Shown: positions 43,216-56,289 of the stretch, piece by piece
How the letters are laid out: every line of letters starts with the position of its first letter
Position numbering within the stretch: the first letter of the stretch is position 1
DNA from: Notospermus geniculatus
Taxonomy: Eukaryota > Nemertea > Pilidiophora > Heteronemertea > Lineidae
Assembly: GCA_002633025.1 (NCBI GenBank)
Contig: NMRB01000499.1
Span: 32,617-96,616, forward strand
DNA length: 64,000 nucleotides
Reading direction: 5' to 3'
The notes under the pieces: model-generated
What the model saw: the letters and a program-made list of their open reading frames with translations, nothing else
Databases searched by the model: none
Told to the model about the DNA's origin: nothing
Made by a program: the position numbers and the translations under genes

Positions 43216-43700
43216 ACTTTAACTAACTTTTAACGAAAGTGCGGAATGTTGTGCATTGTTCAAAGTAATATGGGGGGCAGTGACATGCCCAAAACGTGGC
43301 GGGTGGTATTAAATATCACCGCCTAGGGGTGGTTATAGTAATAATACATTGTATTCAGATATGTCTATAAACTAGTCATATAAATGATTCCACATGATAT
43401 GAATGTGAAAGTCGTCTGCTTTCAACAATGGGATGAGCACAGGGGGTTTATTTTTGGCCCTTGGCGATTATGACCCTTTTCTGCTTCATTGGGTCTCTAA
43501 GGGGCTAGACTATCATGGCACTACTGTTGCAAGACGGTTGCTATGACNGAGTTTTGTCCCACCAAGTTGGCTCTGTATGTGCAGGCTCTATTTTATAGCT
43601 TTTGACGTCAACTTCACGATCCAGACACTTTAAAACTCACTGCCGATAGTCTGACATTTTCTGTGCATGATTTAATTGGTTGTTGTTCTTTTGTTGACAG

Positions 43701-43784
43701 ATCTGCCAGATGTTGCCATGGCAACAGACACAGACGAGGGACGGACGGTGAAAGACGAAATAAAGAGAAAAAATGGCGACAAAG
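43701..43784 (+). CDS. Orphan first coding exon of an unidentified gene
   Basis: Preceded by a T-rich tract and an AG acceptor (43699-43700), with an ATG at 43718 in a strong context (GCCATGG) and a donor GTAGGT at 43785. It encodes 22 charged residues starting MATDTDEGRTVKDEIKRKNG and ends in phase 1. It looks like the start exon of a plus-strand gene whose remaining exons lie downstream, in or beyond this window. I do not recognise the protein. A possible later exon begins after TATTTTAG at 63946 and runs to the edge; one of its frames reads a hydrophobic GVILPCLLLGTISEV, but I cannot connect the two. Confidence 0.4.
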
Positions 43785-45284
43785 GTAGGTGTTGCATTAT
43801 TGGAAACTCATCGTCATCACCTATTCATCATGCTTGAGTCCCGGCTCATAGCATTCGTCATCTGCACATTTCACACTTTCCCAATAGGAGCAGTCAGCCA
43901 CACAAATTGCCAAAAGATGTCAGCAAAGTTCTAGCGGACCAATACACAGGAAAATCCACGTGATTGGTGCTTGATCAAGAATGAATGGGTCCGCTACATG
44001 TATATGCATTGAATTGTAGTGACACCTATTGGTCAATTCACTGACAGCTCCTATTCACCCTCTAACAGTTAGGCTTGGTTAGCCTTGGGCCTAGGGTTAG
44101 GGTTACAGTTGGCTATATCGTACCTCGAGAGAGAATCCTTGAATATGATTGGCCGAGACGCGTCACGTGAGCGGTGGACATTTTTCAATGTCTCCCGCTA
44201 AGATGCAATGTCTCCCGCTCACGGAAAACAAAATGGCGGACGTTTTTTTCGTTTGACCGCTTCGAATATTTGAAGTCGCATATTAGGCTATCGAGCTCCG
44301 ATTGAATCCTATTCTGGTGTCGATTGGCGTAGTATCAGCATGTTTAGCACGAATAAATCAAAAAGGCTGAATGGAATAGAGGGAATAGCATGTTCAACAG
44401 TCGTAAACATGGTAAATTCTAGGCCCACCGGTCGCATGCAGAGAGCCCATGCCCATGCCAGTGCCTCAACCTACCAGTTCAATCGCAGCAGCACTACCCA
44501 CGTGGAGTTTAACAGTACTACGTAATAGTAGGCCTAGATGTGATACTACGTCGCGTTTGGAACCACGTTTATTCCTTCGTTACTCAACTCCTCTAGGCCT
44601 AGCTAACGCAGGAAATTTTTTTTCCAAATCGTGGTTGACAATGATTCGTCGTCTGCACGCATTCCTCGGCGGCCTCGGTCAACAATGTTTTCTCGGGGTG
44701 ACATTTCGGTCTGTCCCCCTCCATGGCGGGCGCCATTTTCTTAATAGCATGGGGCGATTTGGGAAATGGTGAAATGGGAATAAACTGGGTACAGTACGCA
44801 GCTCAATGCAGTGACAGTTCATTGCACAGACCAACAGTGTGGTGTGGTGTGCCATCCATCTCACGAATGTAGCGCATGCTGGCTATGTCTTGCTTCCACG
44901 TTCATCCTAGGTGTTCTAATGCTTCTTGTTTACTCTCCGTCATTCGATCCTCTCACAGCCTCCGTACCGCCAGCGATTCCAAGACCAGTACACTCTCTGT
45001 TTGATTATTACACAGGTAGCCTGCGAAAATAGTGTGTTGTGGAGATATCTGTGGAAAAACATGCAGCTTGATGTCCTAGAAATAGTTATGTTTCAACTAT
45101 CCTAACCATAGTTTTAACCCCCTGAATGGAGGGAGGTGAATGCTACATATGACCAAGACTGTGCGATGATCCAGCCGGAGCTCACTCTGGGGGCTTTACA
45201 TGTGACATGGTCAAACCCAGTCAACTCGTTCTCTTGGGGATTTACTTTGAGATCAAAGCTGTCACCTTGAGCCCCAGACTGTAC

Positions 45285-45725
45285 CAGACCCATCTCTTTG
45301 CCGATAACCCATTTATGTGTTCTCCGAAGGCTATTACATGTGATCCCCACTGTAGGCCTACTGGACCAACCCAGTCCATATCTGTGGCGACTAATCGTTC
45401 TTGTTTCTGATAAAAAGTCATGATGATAGCATATGATGACCCAGTCTGCACTAGGCCCTTCAATCCCATCACTAAGACTTACATGTGATCCCTACTGTAA
45501 GTCTACTGTACTGAGCCATCTCAGTAAGTGTTATCTCTGGTGGTTCCCTGGTTCTGATAAAAGTCATGATTATTAGCAAATGATGACCCAGACTGTACTA
45601 GGCCCTTCATTGCATCTCTTAGACTGTTACATGTGACCCCGACTGTACTAGGCCCAACTCTTATCACTGGCGACTGTAATATTACCAGCTTCTGATAAAG
45701 CTGTGATTTATGGGAAACTGATGCA
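45285..45725. repeat. Degenerate tandem repeat, period about 147 bp, three units
   Basis: The anchor TTACATGTGAYCCC recurs at about 45334, 45479 and 45627. Between anchors, similar pieces recur in the same order: CTGTAGGCCTACTG-like, then TTCTGATAAAAGTCATGAT, then TGATGACCCAGACTGTACTAG. Units have drifted considerably. Confidence 0.65.
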
Positions 45726-46187
45726 CTGCGGGCCTCTGTAGCCAACTTTATGGTTCACGTCATTGTTTATGTTCTGTGACAAAATGTGGGAGAGAGAGTA
45801 ACAAGCCCCCTCAGGCTTGGAATTCATATTCCAGAATTCTCTCCTCATGGTAGTGTTTTAAGTATCGCTCCAGGAAATGTTGAACATTCCGCTGCTGCGG
45901 CCAACATGGCGGTGGCATGTTTTCAACTTGCACTCTCGTACGGTGCGACTAGCGGTCACTTGCCTTCATCTTGAAACCATGTCGAGTACACTTGACACAG
46001 AAACCGTCCAAACGCCTCGAAATTTGTTGAAAAAATATTGTATCCTGCTAAGGACATAGATTTGGAGGAAAATGGGTGTGGATAGTGTTTAGCTGTGATG
46101 AAGGGTACAACAGGAGGAAACCAGAGTGCCCGGAGAAACCTCCGATGTCAATTTGTTGTAAAAATATTGCATCCTGCTCAGGACATA

Positions 46188-46394
46188 CTGTAAACCGTGA
46201 AATTTTCGCGGCGCTAAATGTTCGCGATTTTTGGGGTCTACGAATTCGCGAAGAATAATTTTTCGCGATTGGAACCCTTCAGCTTCATAAAACCTCAAGA
46301 ACCAATGATTTTCGCGTGATTTATGTTCGCGTTTTGACCCTCGAGTGCGAAAACCGTGAAAATAAAATGCACGTGAAAATTTCACGGTTTACAG
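46188..46394. mobile_element. MITE with CTGTAAACCGTGAAA ends, 207 bp, TA target
   Basis: Inverted ends CTGTAAACCGTGAAATTTTC and GAAAATTTCACGGTTTACAG are flanked by TA (46186-46187, 46395-46396). The interior repeats TTCGCG many times. Inserted inside or beside a family C SINE, whose parts lie at about 46100-46185 and 46400-46592. Confidence 0.85.
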
Positions 46395-46434
46395 TAGATT
46401 TGGAGGAAAGGGGTTGTGGATTTTGTCAGTTATG

Positions 46435-46592
46435 ATGAAAAGTACTGCAGGAGGAAACCGGAGTGCCGCAGAAACCTGCGCTGTCAAAGAGAGTCACCCT
46501 GTCTCTCATGAAGAATGGATCCGATGGGTTGAACCCAGGTCCTCAGAGGTGACAGGCACCGATGTTTCCACTGCGCCACTCTGATGGCCCCG
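46435..46592 (-). mobile_element. tRNA-derived SINE (family C)
   Basis: On the minus strand: GGCCATCAGAGTGGCGCAGT head, the CCTGTCACCTCTGAGG segment, GGTTCAACCC B box, then the shared body with TCTTTGACAGC and GGTTTCCTCCTG. Confidence 0.75.
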
Positions 46593-47204
46593 CTGGATCG
46601 AGTCTGATGGAGATATATGTCTTCAATTTCCATTAAATCTCCCAGAATAGTGTATCAAATCCCAAAAATTTCCTCCAACAAGGTAGAGTGAATCATGTAG
46701 CATGAAATTTAAGGATGATATTTAATAACGTATCCGATCCTGGCTCCATTAATTAAAGACGTGTTTATTTGCCGTGGCTGGAGTGAAAACATTCATCAGA
46801 TCTTATCTTACTCTCCAGGTAAAAACTCATCTTTCGTTCAAATCTGATCTAGTTCAGTGGAAAAGGGGAAGAAATCACCAACCCTTTTATGAGTACCGGT
46901 AAAAGGGGTCAGCATGTTGAGGTACATCTGTCTATATGTGACATGAATTCATTAAGCTCCCGTGTCAATTTCTTGTCAGAATGGCTCAGTGGAATCATCG
47001 GTGCCCATCACACTGGTCTGTGGTTCCGATTTCAATTCTTCACTGTAAGACCAATAGCGGACCACCCAAATGATGTCAGACTTGTCAATTTCATTGTGTT
47101 TGTCCGACCCTGCTTTTGTCCTGTCTCACCTTCAACAACGTGGTCACTCAGTAAAGTCTAGTCGTTATCTAATGTTTGTCTGACCTTTGGTGGTAAAAAT
47201 AGCA

Positions 47205-47400
47205 ACCAGGTGGTATGCTATTCTTCATGTGATAGAGAGGGCGACACTCTTTGACAGTGCAGATTTTCACCGGGCACTCCGGTTTCCTCCTGCTATTCAT
47301 TTCTTCACCCAGTATTGTCTGTGGAGTCATAATGTTGTATTTGCCAGTCGGCTCTCGACAATTCAGTATTTTGAAATTTCTTGTTGAGAGAATTGTCGTC
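47205..47400 (+). mobile_element. 5'-truncated family C SINE body
   Basis: Starts near ATTCTTCATGTGATAGAGAG and continues with CTCTTTGACAG, GGTTTCCTCCTGC, CACCCAGTATTGTCTG and GGCTCTCGACAATTC, matching the bodies at 1463 and 53535. The tRNA-like head is absent. Confidence 0.65.
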
Positions 47401-48657
47401 CAGGTCTGTTGGTACTGTGCTGCCCCCTATTGCACCGTTACTTGTTTAATTTGTTGGAGCAGAAAGGGTTAAGTCCAATTATATGCCTGATTGGAACGTA
47501 ACACACCTCAGCAATGCCGCTAATTTTGAGTGACATTTTAGAACTTCTGTTAAATCATGGAATGATCGTTAACTAATTGATGTGATCACTTTAATTGATT
47601 TTTAATTAAAAGAAAAAGTTCTGTCTGTGATTGGGCTAATTATGAAACTACTTAATTAGCCTCAGAAACCGAAACCATCTGAGTTGAGATATACAGCAAG
47701 GCCTAACCCACCGGCCGGCCATGGAGGATTTCCTCTATGGCCTAATAGCTGGCAACGCCACCTTTTTGCCACACTTTAAGCTTCTTGCGATTGAGGGAAA
47801 GGACTGTCTATGGTTGCCCTCAGATCTTGTAGTAATGCAACTCTCAGTCTGAAGCTGACAAACCTACCCCTTCCTTGACCCACCGTTGTGAATTAGAAAA
47901 TATATCATCGCGTCCGATTGTAACTCAATACGCATCCGGTTTTCGAACACGTTTTCATGAATACGGTATTCAAATATAAACGTGACCTCACAGAACAAGA
48001 TGTTTCATTTGTAAGCTCGTGTTTACCCATTCTGACACATGTAAATTCTATCCTCACGCCACCTCCAAATGTATTTTTACACAGTATTCCATCTCATGTG
48101 AAATTTAACGGGGAATGCTTTAATACACCAAGCGGAACGTTCAAATAATGTGTAGTATCCCCGGGCAAACTTTGTCTGAATTGTACTTGTAAGACGGCCG
48201 AGTATCAAATGCAGATACTTCGAGTTTGAGGACCACTTGGTCAACAACGGACGGTGACGGCCGGACTTTTTATCACATCGGGGACTTCTATAATTTTGAC
48301 GATTTGACATCCTTGGACAAAAGCTCCTGTAATTGAGTGTACTTCTGCATGTCATATTCTAAAGCGGTTTGATAAAAATGGGCTCAAATTCCTTGATAAA
48401 TTCTTTGATCCAGTATTCCCCAGGTGTGGTTCGTTGGTTGGGGTACCGTGGCGGTCTTGATGGACGACAGTTATGACAGTTTTCTATCTCGTGTTAGAAA
48501 TATCCTCATCGGCAACACAATACAGATAACATTTAAATACCAAATTGTGTATGTCTTCCCCGCAGGTAAACCATCTCATGTAACCACTAGTGCCACCAGG
48601 TGGCTTATAACTGAACCATTCCATGGCACCAAATTCATCAGACAGTCACCCCTTTAA

Positions 48658-49086
48658 GGGGCACTGTATTCCTTCCCTATCCTGCGCTAAACATACCCGC
48701 GTTAAGGGAGACCTCTATTGACAATGTTGTTGAACTACCACTTATCAACCTCGCCCCATGTAGAGTAACTCTTGTTCCTAGGGTATCCACCTACGCATTG
48801 TATTGTAATCGTACATTCTCCAACACTAGGGCGAAGGGTGAAACTACGGTATTCATCGTTTCCATGACGTAGGCCCAGGCCTACATCGTTCTGTGACGTT
48901 GCGCATTTTGTCCACCAGCTTTGCATTCATCAGCAATGATTTTGCCCACCACCTTTGCGTCATTACGGTGACGTCAGCAATGGCGGACACTGTCGGAGTC
49001 GCGTCATGGAAACGATGAATTGGACAATGATGCAAGCACCATCGGTGGCGCCAGCTGTCAGCAAAAAGTGGCACTATCGGGCCCCT
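48658..49086. mobile_element. TTAA-flanked element related to 60430-60650
   Basis: Bounded by TTAA at 48654-48657 and 49087-49090, with related ends GGGGCACTGTATT and, read in reverse, AGGGGCCCGATAGTG. The 48725-49070 part is an inverted relative of 60440-60650 (shared: CCCATGTAGAGTAACTCT, GGGTATCCAC, GGTGGCGCCA). Ends match imperfectly, so the boundaries are provisional. Confidence 0.5.
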
Positions 49087-51742
49087 TTAACACAAGTAGT
49101 GAATTACAGTGTTTGTTTACTAGCCGGTGTTTGTAACTTCTGCCAGCATCTTATCTGGTTTCTGATCTCTTGTCTTCCTCATCTCCCGATAAAAAGTCTG
49201 GCGGAGTTTCCAAGATGTCTGAACCTGACTGCTGAGGTGTTGGTTGGAGTTCACCTCCACTTACGCACTTGTCAGGGCCAATGGCATTTATTTGTTTGTG
49301 TTGCGGGATTTGAAAGTAACCAGGCCCTCTCCTGTTCAAATCCTAGGTCCATTCATGAANCCAAGTTTATATTGTGGTGTCAGAAATGCAACTGAGATAA
49401 GAGGATGTAGATTTTTCAGTTTTTTTCTAGGGAGGGCCCCAGACCCCCCTCTTGACTTTGCCCTCCAGACTCAATAAATTTTGCCCCCCTAGGCCATAAA
49501 ACTAGCTACGCCCCTGTTACATCTAAAGTATTCTGACAGCTGAGACTGAAGGGTGTTTAATCATATCAATTTTATCTGATTATCTTCAAATAACGGGAAA
49601 ATTTTGATTGAAGTGGTCACTCTGGTCCACACCAACCTACACAGATGAGAAAAAGGCCAGTCCTGGCTAAAACCGGCAAGTTCTAAGCCCCGGTGAATAT
49701 CTCCAGACCAGTGACCCATGACTTTCATTGTGTTAGACCAGTGGCCCGTGATATTTTATTCCCAACCTATGAGTAACTATGATAATTCTGGTTTTGTAAC
49801 AAAACGAGTGACCGTTTGAATTAAATATAACGCGGGAGGTCCGTCGGTGATGATGGTCTGAAAATGAGATGAATATTATGGTGTCCAAGTCATCGAAATA
49901 TGATTATTTTTGTTTTGTACGTAATTTTCGATCATTAGGGCGTATAGCAACATCCACTGAGATAATTTGCTTCAATAAAGGTTGAATATCATGTAATCTT
50001 TAGATGACCATATTTGGTCAAAGTATCACAACAACTTGCGTCTGCTTAAACTTGTTCCTGTTGCCGAGCTTCGTCCAGTGAGTGAGTCACATATTTTCAA
50101 AATTCCTGTAACTTCATTTCAACATGAGGAGTTCCGTTTCATTGAAATTTTAATTCTGTCAGGACATACTTTAATCCTTATTCCTATAGGTGGCAGCACC
50201 TACCAGAGTGTAGGTTTTGAGTGCAGTCTTGCAGTAATTTGATGGTTAGGCCCCTTTAAAATGCCTCTGAAAAAATTCCTTTAGATGTTTGTTCAAACTC
50301 AGATAATGAGAGACATGATGCTTTGAAAAGAAGTGTAGTTTTCAATGGGATGAAAAAAGTGTTTGTAAAGTTCGTCAGTTCTTAAAATGATAAAACATCT
50401 CAAACTAACAGAATATCTGTAACAATGAGAACTAAGGTGCAGCGACACTGGTTTAAAATGATGTCATTGTTGTGATGATACGATTTGGCAAATTACGGTA
50501 CACTTCTGAGACCGGACAATCTCCGGGTTGCTGGAGGGGGCATTGCATATTTGAGCAGATAATGATAGGTTTTTACCGTCTAAAAAGTTCTGTCGTGGTC
50601 GCTGGCTTTTGTGCGAGCGTTTCCTCAAGACGTTTTTCATTCTGCGTAAGTTTTTTTGACAGTTTTAGTGTTCAGCGATGCAAGAGGTTGCAGCGCCGGT
50701 AATGGACGGAGAATACACTACGATCGCGATAAAAGGCGTCCATTTGGACACATTTTTCACCGATGCTGCCGAGATATTGTTCTTTTTTCAATCCGCATAT
50801 GATACCAATGTGTCGGTAATTCAAACCCAGTCATAACTGCTGTTCTTAAAGGAAACATACCCGTAGTTAAAGGCGTTTTGTCACATGATAATCAAATTTG
50901 ACAGCTGCGTTTAAGGGGGTAATTTCCGATTAACCTTTTATCGCGCTATTTTGTGAAAATTTGTGTCCGATTTGTATGGCGGTGGGGTGTCGTGGCTCAG
51001 GGGAAGTTTGCTCTGATGGAATCCTTCGGAGATGTGATTGTCTCCTGATGAAAATACGATAAGTGGTACTTGGTGTTAGATATCGGTAACATTTGGCAGT
51101 ACCTTCAGCTCGGGGCATGTGGGGGTTGTGAAGGCTAATGGTACCCCTCCCTGGGTTTGTTTGGCGATAGAGCTAATATTTTCAAGTGCTGACGATATGC
51201 TGGGAGTGTGTCCCCACCGGACAGGGCTGCAGGAGGGTCTGCGTGGGATTCCCATTAATGATGCTGACAGGTGTCATTAGCTGTATCCATCCAAAATTAC
51301 CTGTGTGTAGAACATGAAATTTTCAGTCCGTAAAGTTTATGACATGGTTGAAGGTCTGCTGTTTTATACCAAAAGGATGCAAAATGCTGTATTAGTTGCT
51401 TACTTCTCCACCAGAGGGCTCTGTTAGTAAAACCACAATCGTCATTGTGAAAAAGTTTGATGAGTCAGCATGATCAGAATCATGTGAGGAGAAATATGTT
51501 TTGGTACATGCTAACCTGAAATGTACAAGAAACTTCGTTTTCTTGGGGTGAAACTGACACAAGTTCATTTCAAGCTAACTAGACCTAAAGCTGTGTGTAT
51601 GTTGTTACACGTCATGTTCTCCTGGTGTCGGTCAAGTCTGATGGTTGACAGGAAACTGAGTAATTACCAAACCTCAGGTAAACAGTTCATTTAAGGCCAA
51701 TGAAGTTTAATTCCTGGTTTCACCTGAAGTAAATTCTGAAGG

Positions 51743-51910
51743 GTGGTCAGAGTGGTGCAGTGGAAACGTCGGCACCTGTCACCTCTGAGGTTCCTGGTTC
51801 AATCCCCGGTCAGGTCCATTCTTCATGTGATAAAGATGGCGACTCTCTTTGACAGCGCATGTTTCCGTGACAGTGCAGGTTTCTGTTCCTCATGCAGTCT
51901 TTCACAGTAT
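51743..51910 (+). mobile_element. tRNA-derived SINE (family C)
   Basis: Head GGTCAGAGTGGTGCAGTGG, segment CACCTGTCACCTCTGAGG, B box GGTTCAATCCCC, then ATTCTTCATGTGATAAAG and CTCTTTGACAGCGC. One of the best-preserved heads of this family in the window. Confidence 0.8.
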
Positions 51911-52737
51911 ACTAGTATGCCCCTTCCCTATGCCGGATATGCCCCCTGTTTATGTCTCGAGCAAATTTTGGCAAGCAGGACTTAGAAAGCAAAACGTTCT
52001 CATTCTTAAGTCTCACCATTTTGTACACCTGTCTAACCCATCATCCTGTTTTACCATTACTAGGAACGAACTCAAAGATCCCAGATAAAACGTCGGATGT
52101 AAAAGAAGCGTGTTGGCCCAATGCTTTCGTTTATCTTTGTGTACGTTTGCTGAAAATCCGCTTCTGTTCACAACTCTGTACACAAACATAGCGAAGACGC
52201 AATTTTCCCCTCGCTGTGATGATGCTGGTTCCGCGATGTCTACCTGCCGTCAGTCATTTACACTAACGAACATCTGAACTTGAAGTAGAAACAGGAGACG
52301 CGATTCTATTTTCTCGGCATTAAAAGTGATTATCATGTGAATTAAAAAAAAGGAATTTTTGCCGTCTATTTTGGGAATGTTGAATAAAAATTTCGATGAC
52401 TGATTGTTTGCATCGTAGGCCTATTCTTATCTAAGTTAAGAGTGAGAGCTGAACGCAAAAGTTCAGAACATCAAATCAAGTGAGTGTCAAGTATAGTACG
52501 GCATTATAGATAAAATTGCCCAAAGGTAGGCTACTGTTCGTTTTCGTCAGTTGAGGAATCTGAGTTGTGATCCTTGGGAAAACAGAAAAAGCTATGCACT
52601 TGCAAATTGCAGGGATTATTTGTTGTGCTGTACAGAATAATCACTGCAATTTGCAGCTTCATATCTTTCTCCATTTTCCCAAGAATCACAACTCAGATTC
52701 CTCAATTGATGAAAACGAACAGTCCCTTTAATTATAG

Positions 52738-52885
52738 CAGGAGGAAACTGGAGTAGCCAGAGAAAACGTGTGCTGTCAAATTTGTCCTCTGTATCATGTC
52801 AAGAATGGGTCCGACCGGGGACCATACTGGAATCTCAGAAGTTACAGCCGCTGATGTTTCAATTATGCCCTTCTTGCAGCCCGTG
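52738..52885 (-). mobile_element. tRNA-derived SINE (family C)
   Basis: Minus-strand copy with a diverged head, GGTCCCCGGTCGGACCC in the B-box area, and the GTTTCCTCCTGC body end at about 52738. Confidence 0.6.
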
Positions 52886-53534
52886 AATCACCATGTGATC
52901 AATTCACACAATTTCGAAGCCTGCACGCTGAATTCAAGCTCAGTTACCTGGATGTAGTGTGATGACAACGCCATCCCGTGTCCTCGCCCATTCTCATGTA
53001 ACAATTTCAAGAATTTAACATGTTGCTGTGCCCTCCAGCAAGCCTTTTGGTCAATTCACTTCAACTTTCTCTTATTGAATAGCTCCAAGATATTTCGCTC
53101 TGATATTCAGTTACTTTCTTTACAATAAGTCCATTAGGTAAACTAGAAGGTGTACAAAACTTGAATTCATTCAGAAATGTTCATTAAATACCAGTAGAGA
53201 CACCTATCTTTGAATTAAGACATTACGCATTTAAAGGGGAAGTGGCCTGTCCTATTTCTTTTTCATAAATAGACTGTAGCACCAATGTAGCACAGTCAGA
53301 TGACCTTGCGATGACTTGATACACCTACAGACCACTTCCGAGAACTGTTGCGGTGCCTTTTGAGAACCACTCACTGGCAACATTCCTAAATATGTCAAAT
53401 ATGCCAATGGAATTTTCAATATGTGAACTGTCAAGACGACATGTTTCCGTTGGCGACATATTTTGAATCATGTTATGATAATAAGGGTCTGTGCAGCATT
53501 GCTTGCAGTGAACCGTGAACTGATGACACATGAA

Positions 53535-53760
53535 ACAGTCAGAGTGGTGTAGTCAATGGTGCCTGTCACCTCTGAGGTTCTGGGTTCAATCTCAAGTCCG
53601 CCCCACTCTCCATGTGATAAGGGCGGCTCTCTTTGACAGCACAGGTTTCTTCTGGGCATTAAGGTTTCCTCCTGCTGTACATTAAATCACCCAATGTTGT
53701 GTAGGCTATAGTGCTGATAATATTGTATTTGGTGGTCAGTTCTCAATGCAATGGGTCATA
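53535..53760 (+). mobile_element. tRNA-derived SINE (family C)
   Basis: Head CAGTCAGAGTGGTGTAGT, segment GTGCCTGTCACCTCTGAGG, B box GGTTCAATC, then the full body with CTCTTTGACAGCACAGG and GGTTTCCTCCTGC. Its right end meets the foldback at 53753. Confidence 0.75.
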
Positions 53761-53875
53761 TGAATAAAAACTAGTAAATGCTTTTACTTGAATTTTGCAG
53801 TACAAATGCACTAGGCAATGCTGTACAAATCTGAAGTAAAAGCATTTGCTAGTCTTTATTCATATGACCCAATGT
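53753..53875. repeat. Inverted repeat with about 50-bp arms
   Basis: The arms are near-perfect complements: left TGGGTCATATGAATAAA then CTAGTAAATGCTTTTACTT; right AAGTAAAAGCATTTGCTAG then TTTATTCATATGACCCA. A single-armed relative is at about 7143-7182. Confidence 0.75.
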
Positions 53876-56289
53876 TTTCATACGGACACTTCAGCAAACA
53901 AAGAGGGCCCAAATCCTTTCCCATTGGCCAATTCAGAGATTTGAAACCCTTTTCATGTTTTTTGAGATGTATATCTGAACAGTATCAGTTAAGATCGTTA
54001 GTGCAGTTGACCATTGTCAAAAAACTCTCAGTTAACAAGCAAAAAGGGTCCACAATGAATACATGTAGTAATCGTTTTGCCCCCTTGAACCCTTCTTTTC
54101 AGTCTGCATCAGTTCATTCTTATCATTGGATGAAATTGCCCTTATTTTTAGACCCTCGCTCATCTTCTCTTTGATGTGAGGCACTGACCCAGACTGTACC
54201 CAGAGTTTTCAGTCTTGTTAATGGGTTAGGGGTCGAGGCAACTATTTCATTGTGGTGACTTGATGATCTAGTGTATCAGGACGTTTCAATGATATCCAAC
54301 ATAGAGCACAAAAAAATGACACACAAAATGATAGTTAACAAAAAGTCATCTCCGAATTTTGCAGATTTTCGACCCCAACCGGGCTTTTCCTCGGGCACTT
54401 TCTAGTAGGGGTCCCAGAAGTGAATCAAGGCCATTCCATTCAACAGGACTGTTCACTGAGATGTATCTATTTGAATAATGATCTAAGTTATGTCATAAGT
54501 TCTCACAACTTGGCCAAGTAGCTTTTTGCAATATACACTAAACATAATATCCAAAATAGATAAGCGAGCTTATCTATTTTTGATAATATATAATACATGA
54601 ATTTCTTGCATTGGATTGTGACAAATGAACAATTATTTTTGCATCTTTATCTTCACCAACACAGGATGAATCCAACTTTTTCTTCCCAATTTGATGTCTT
54701 CTGACTTCAGGAAGAATGAGTATTTTAGCTACTGGCTCTTGATGATCACCCAGGATTTTTGAGGGGCCAAATATGAAAATTTGCAAAACACCCTGCTGTG
54801 GAAACAGATGAGTAAAAACACTCAACAAAATTTAGAGAAAGACCCTTACAACATCAAAAGAAACAATTTTTCTTCAAGAACTTCCTGTGAAATTCACTCA
54901 CTCGGAAAAAAGGGGTATAGAGATATCGTCTGCTGATGAATAACAGAAGTTAAATTTGGACGATTGTTGACCAATGTCCGCTAAATCAATCACTGGAAAA
55001 TAAGAATGAAAATTTCCCAAAGTCACTTAGGAAATAATTTCCATTCACAGAATGAAAATAGCAAAATGTCAATCAAAATAAAAACAGGTACATCACATAA
55101 TTTAGAAATCGGTAAAACCAGTCGGATAAAATATGTCCGCTCTTTTCAGCATTATGCACCTCTTAGAATTGTCACAATGTAGAATCTTTTGTAGCAGCTT
55201 GGTGACAATGCGGGGAATCGCTGGCCACAATACGGGAATCCTACCAAGACAATGTAGCAGTCTTGTTCAAAAGTGGCATTCCGGTGCCCTATAGATGTTC
55301 AATGATGGGGTTGGTTGGTTGTATAGAAACATGGTGGAGTGGAGATTGGGTGAGCAGACCACCCAGAAGTTACTCGGCTACTGTCAGACAAGACTGATCA
55401 GTTTCAAGTCAGCGAGGAAACACGATGAACATGCAGTGTACACCTTGTAGAATCAACGTTTGGGACTACACCATGGAGTATTTGAACACTTGGAAAGTTT
55501 GACGAAACAAGCGATGAATTTGTGTATTTTCCAGACTTTTTGTAGCGATGGGGATATCTTGAGGAGTATTACATATGTCAGTTAAGGAACGAAAGATCAA
55601 ATTCAAGAGCTCAGGAGCAGACGTTATTGCTTATTTTGTGCAGTATTGGAATACTCTAGGCCTGAAGTGTGTTGACTACAACAAGACGTCGTGTACCTAC
55701 CCAGTGTTTGTGTGCTTTTTCGGTAGAACACCTCGCAGATTTGTAAATTTGTGAAGAATGTTCTTGCGAGGTGCAAACTTTTCCCTCGTCAGTCGTCACA
55801 TGCTTTCCGTTCTATCGGTTTACTGTGCGGGATAATTTTCAACAAATCTTCAGAAATCTGTCAACAAGTCTTGGAAATCGTGGATCTTCTTAAAAAGGGT
55901 GCAATTTTAAAGACCTTGCGTCTGCTTTGCCCTGATTTCCATGAGATTTAGTGATTTTTGCTTTTTTTTTCAACAATTTCGTATCACCTTTCGATCAAAA
56001 ATGTGCTGCAACTGGTGGATATTTTCATCAAATTATAACAAAATTTCGTTCTGAAAAAGTTGAAATCCAAACATATTTGATATAAAGAATGGAATAGTGA
56101 GTCAGAATACGTGAAAACTAAGTTTCGTTGGATTAAAATACACAAGTTCGCATCTTGATCTTGTTCGGAATATCACTGAGCGTAAATTTGGATAATATTC
56201 AACTTCGGAATGTTTTGGAATTAACTGACAATTGAAGAAACAACAGGTAAAGTATCATTTCTTGAACTCAAAATTTTGGTTACATACTC

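Larger units (their letters stand above)
34149..43700. other. Gene-poor repeat-rich stretch
   Basis: No recognisable exon. Holds the MITEs at 37002-37441 and 38251-38425, SINE copies, inverted segments at 36340-36480 and 39070-39230 with a GACCCCNATCGGGGTC-type hairpin, a foldback at 39255-39395, and the 20-bp purine-rich satellite at 41712-42248. A plausible donor (AAAACA|GTAAGT) near 34850 is not matched by a recognisable coding exon. One undetermined base is at 43548. Confidence 0.5.

Noticed and set aside
53818-54174. 118-residue plus-strand frame
   Set aside because: Begins inside one arm of the inverted repeat at 53753-53875 and shows no family features or exon boundaries.
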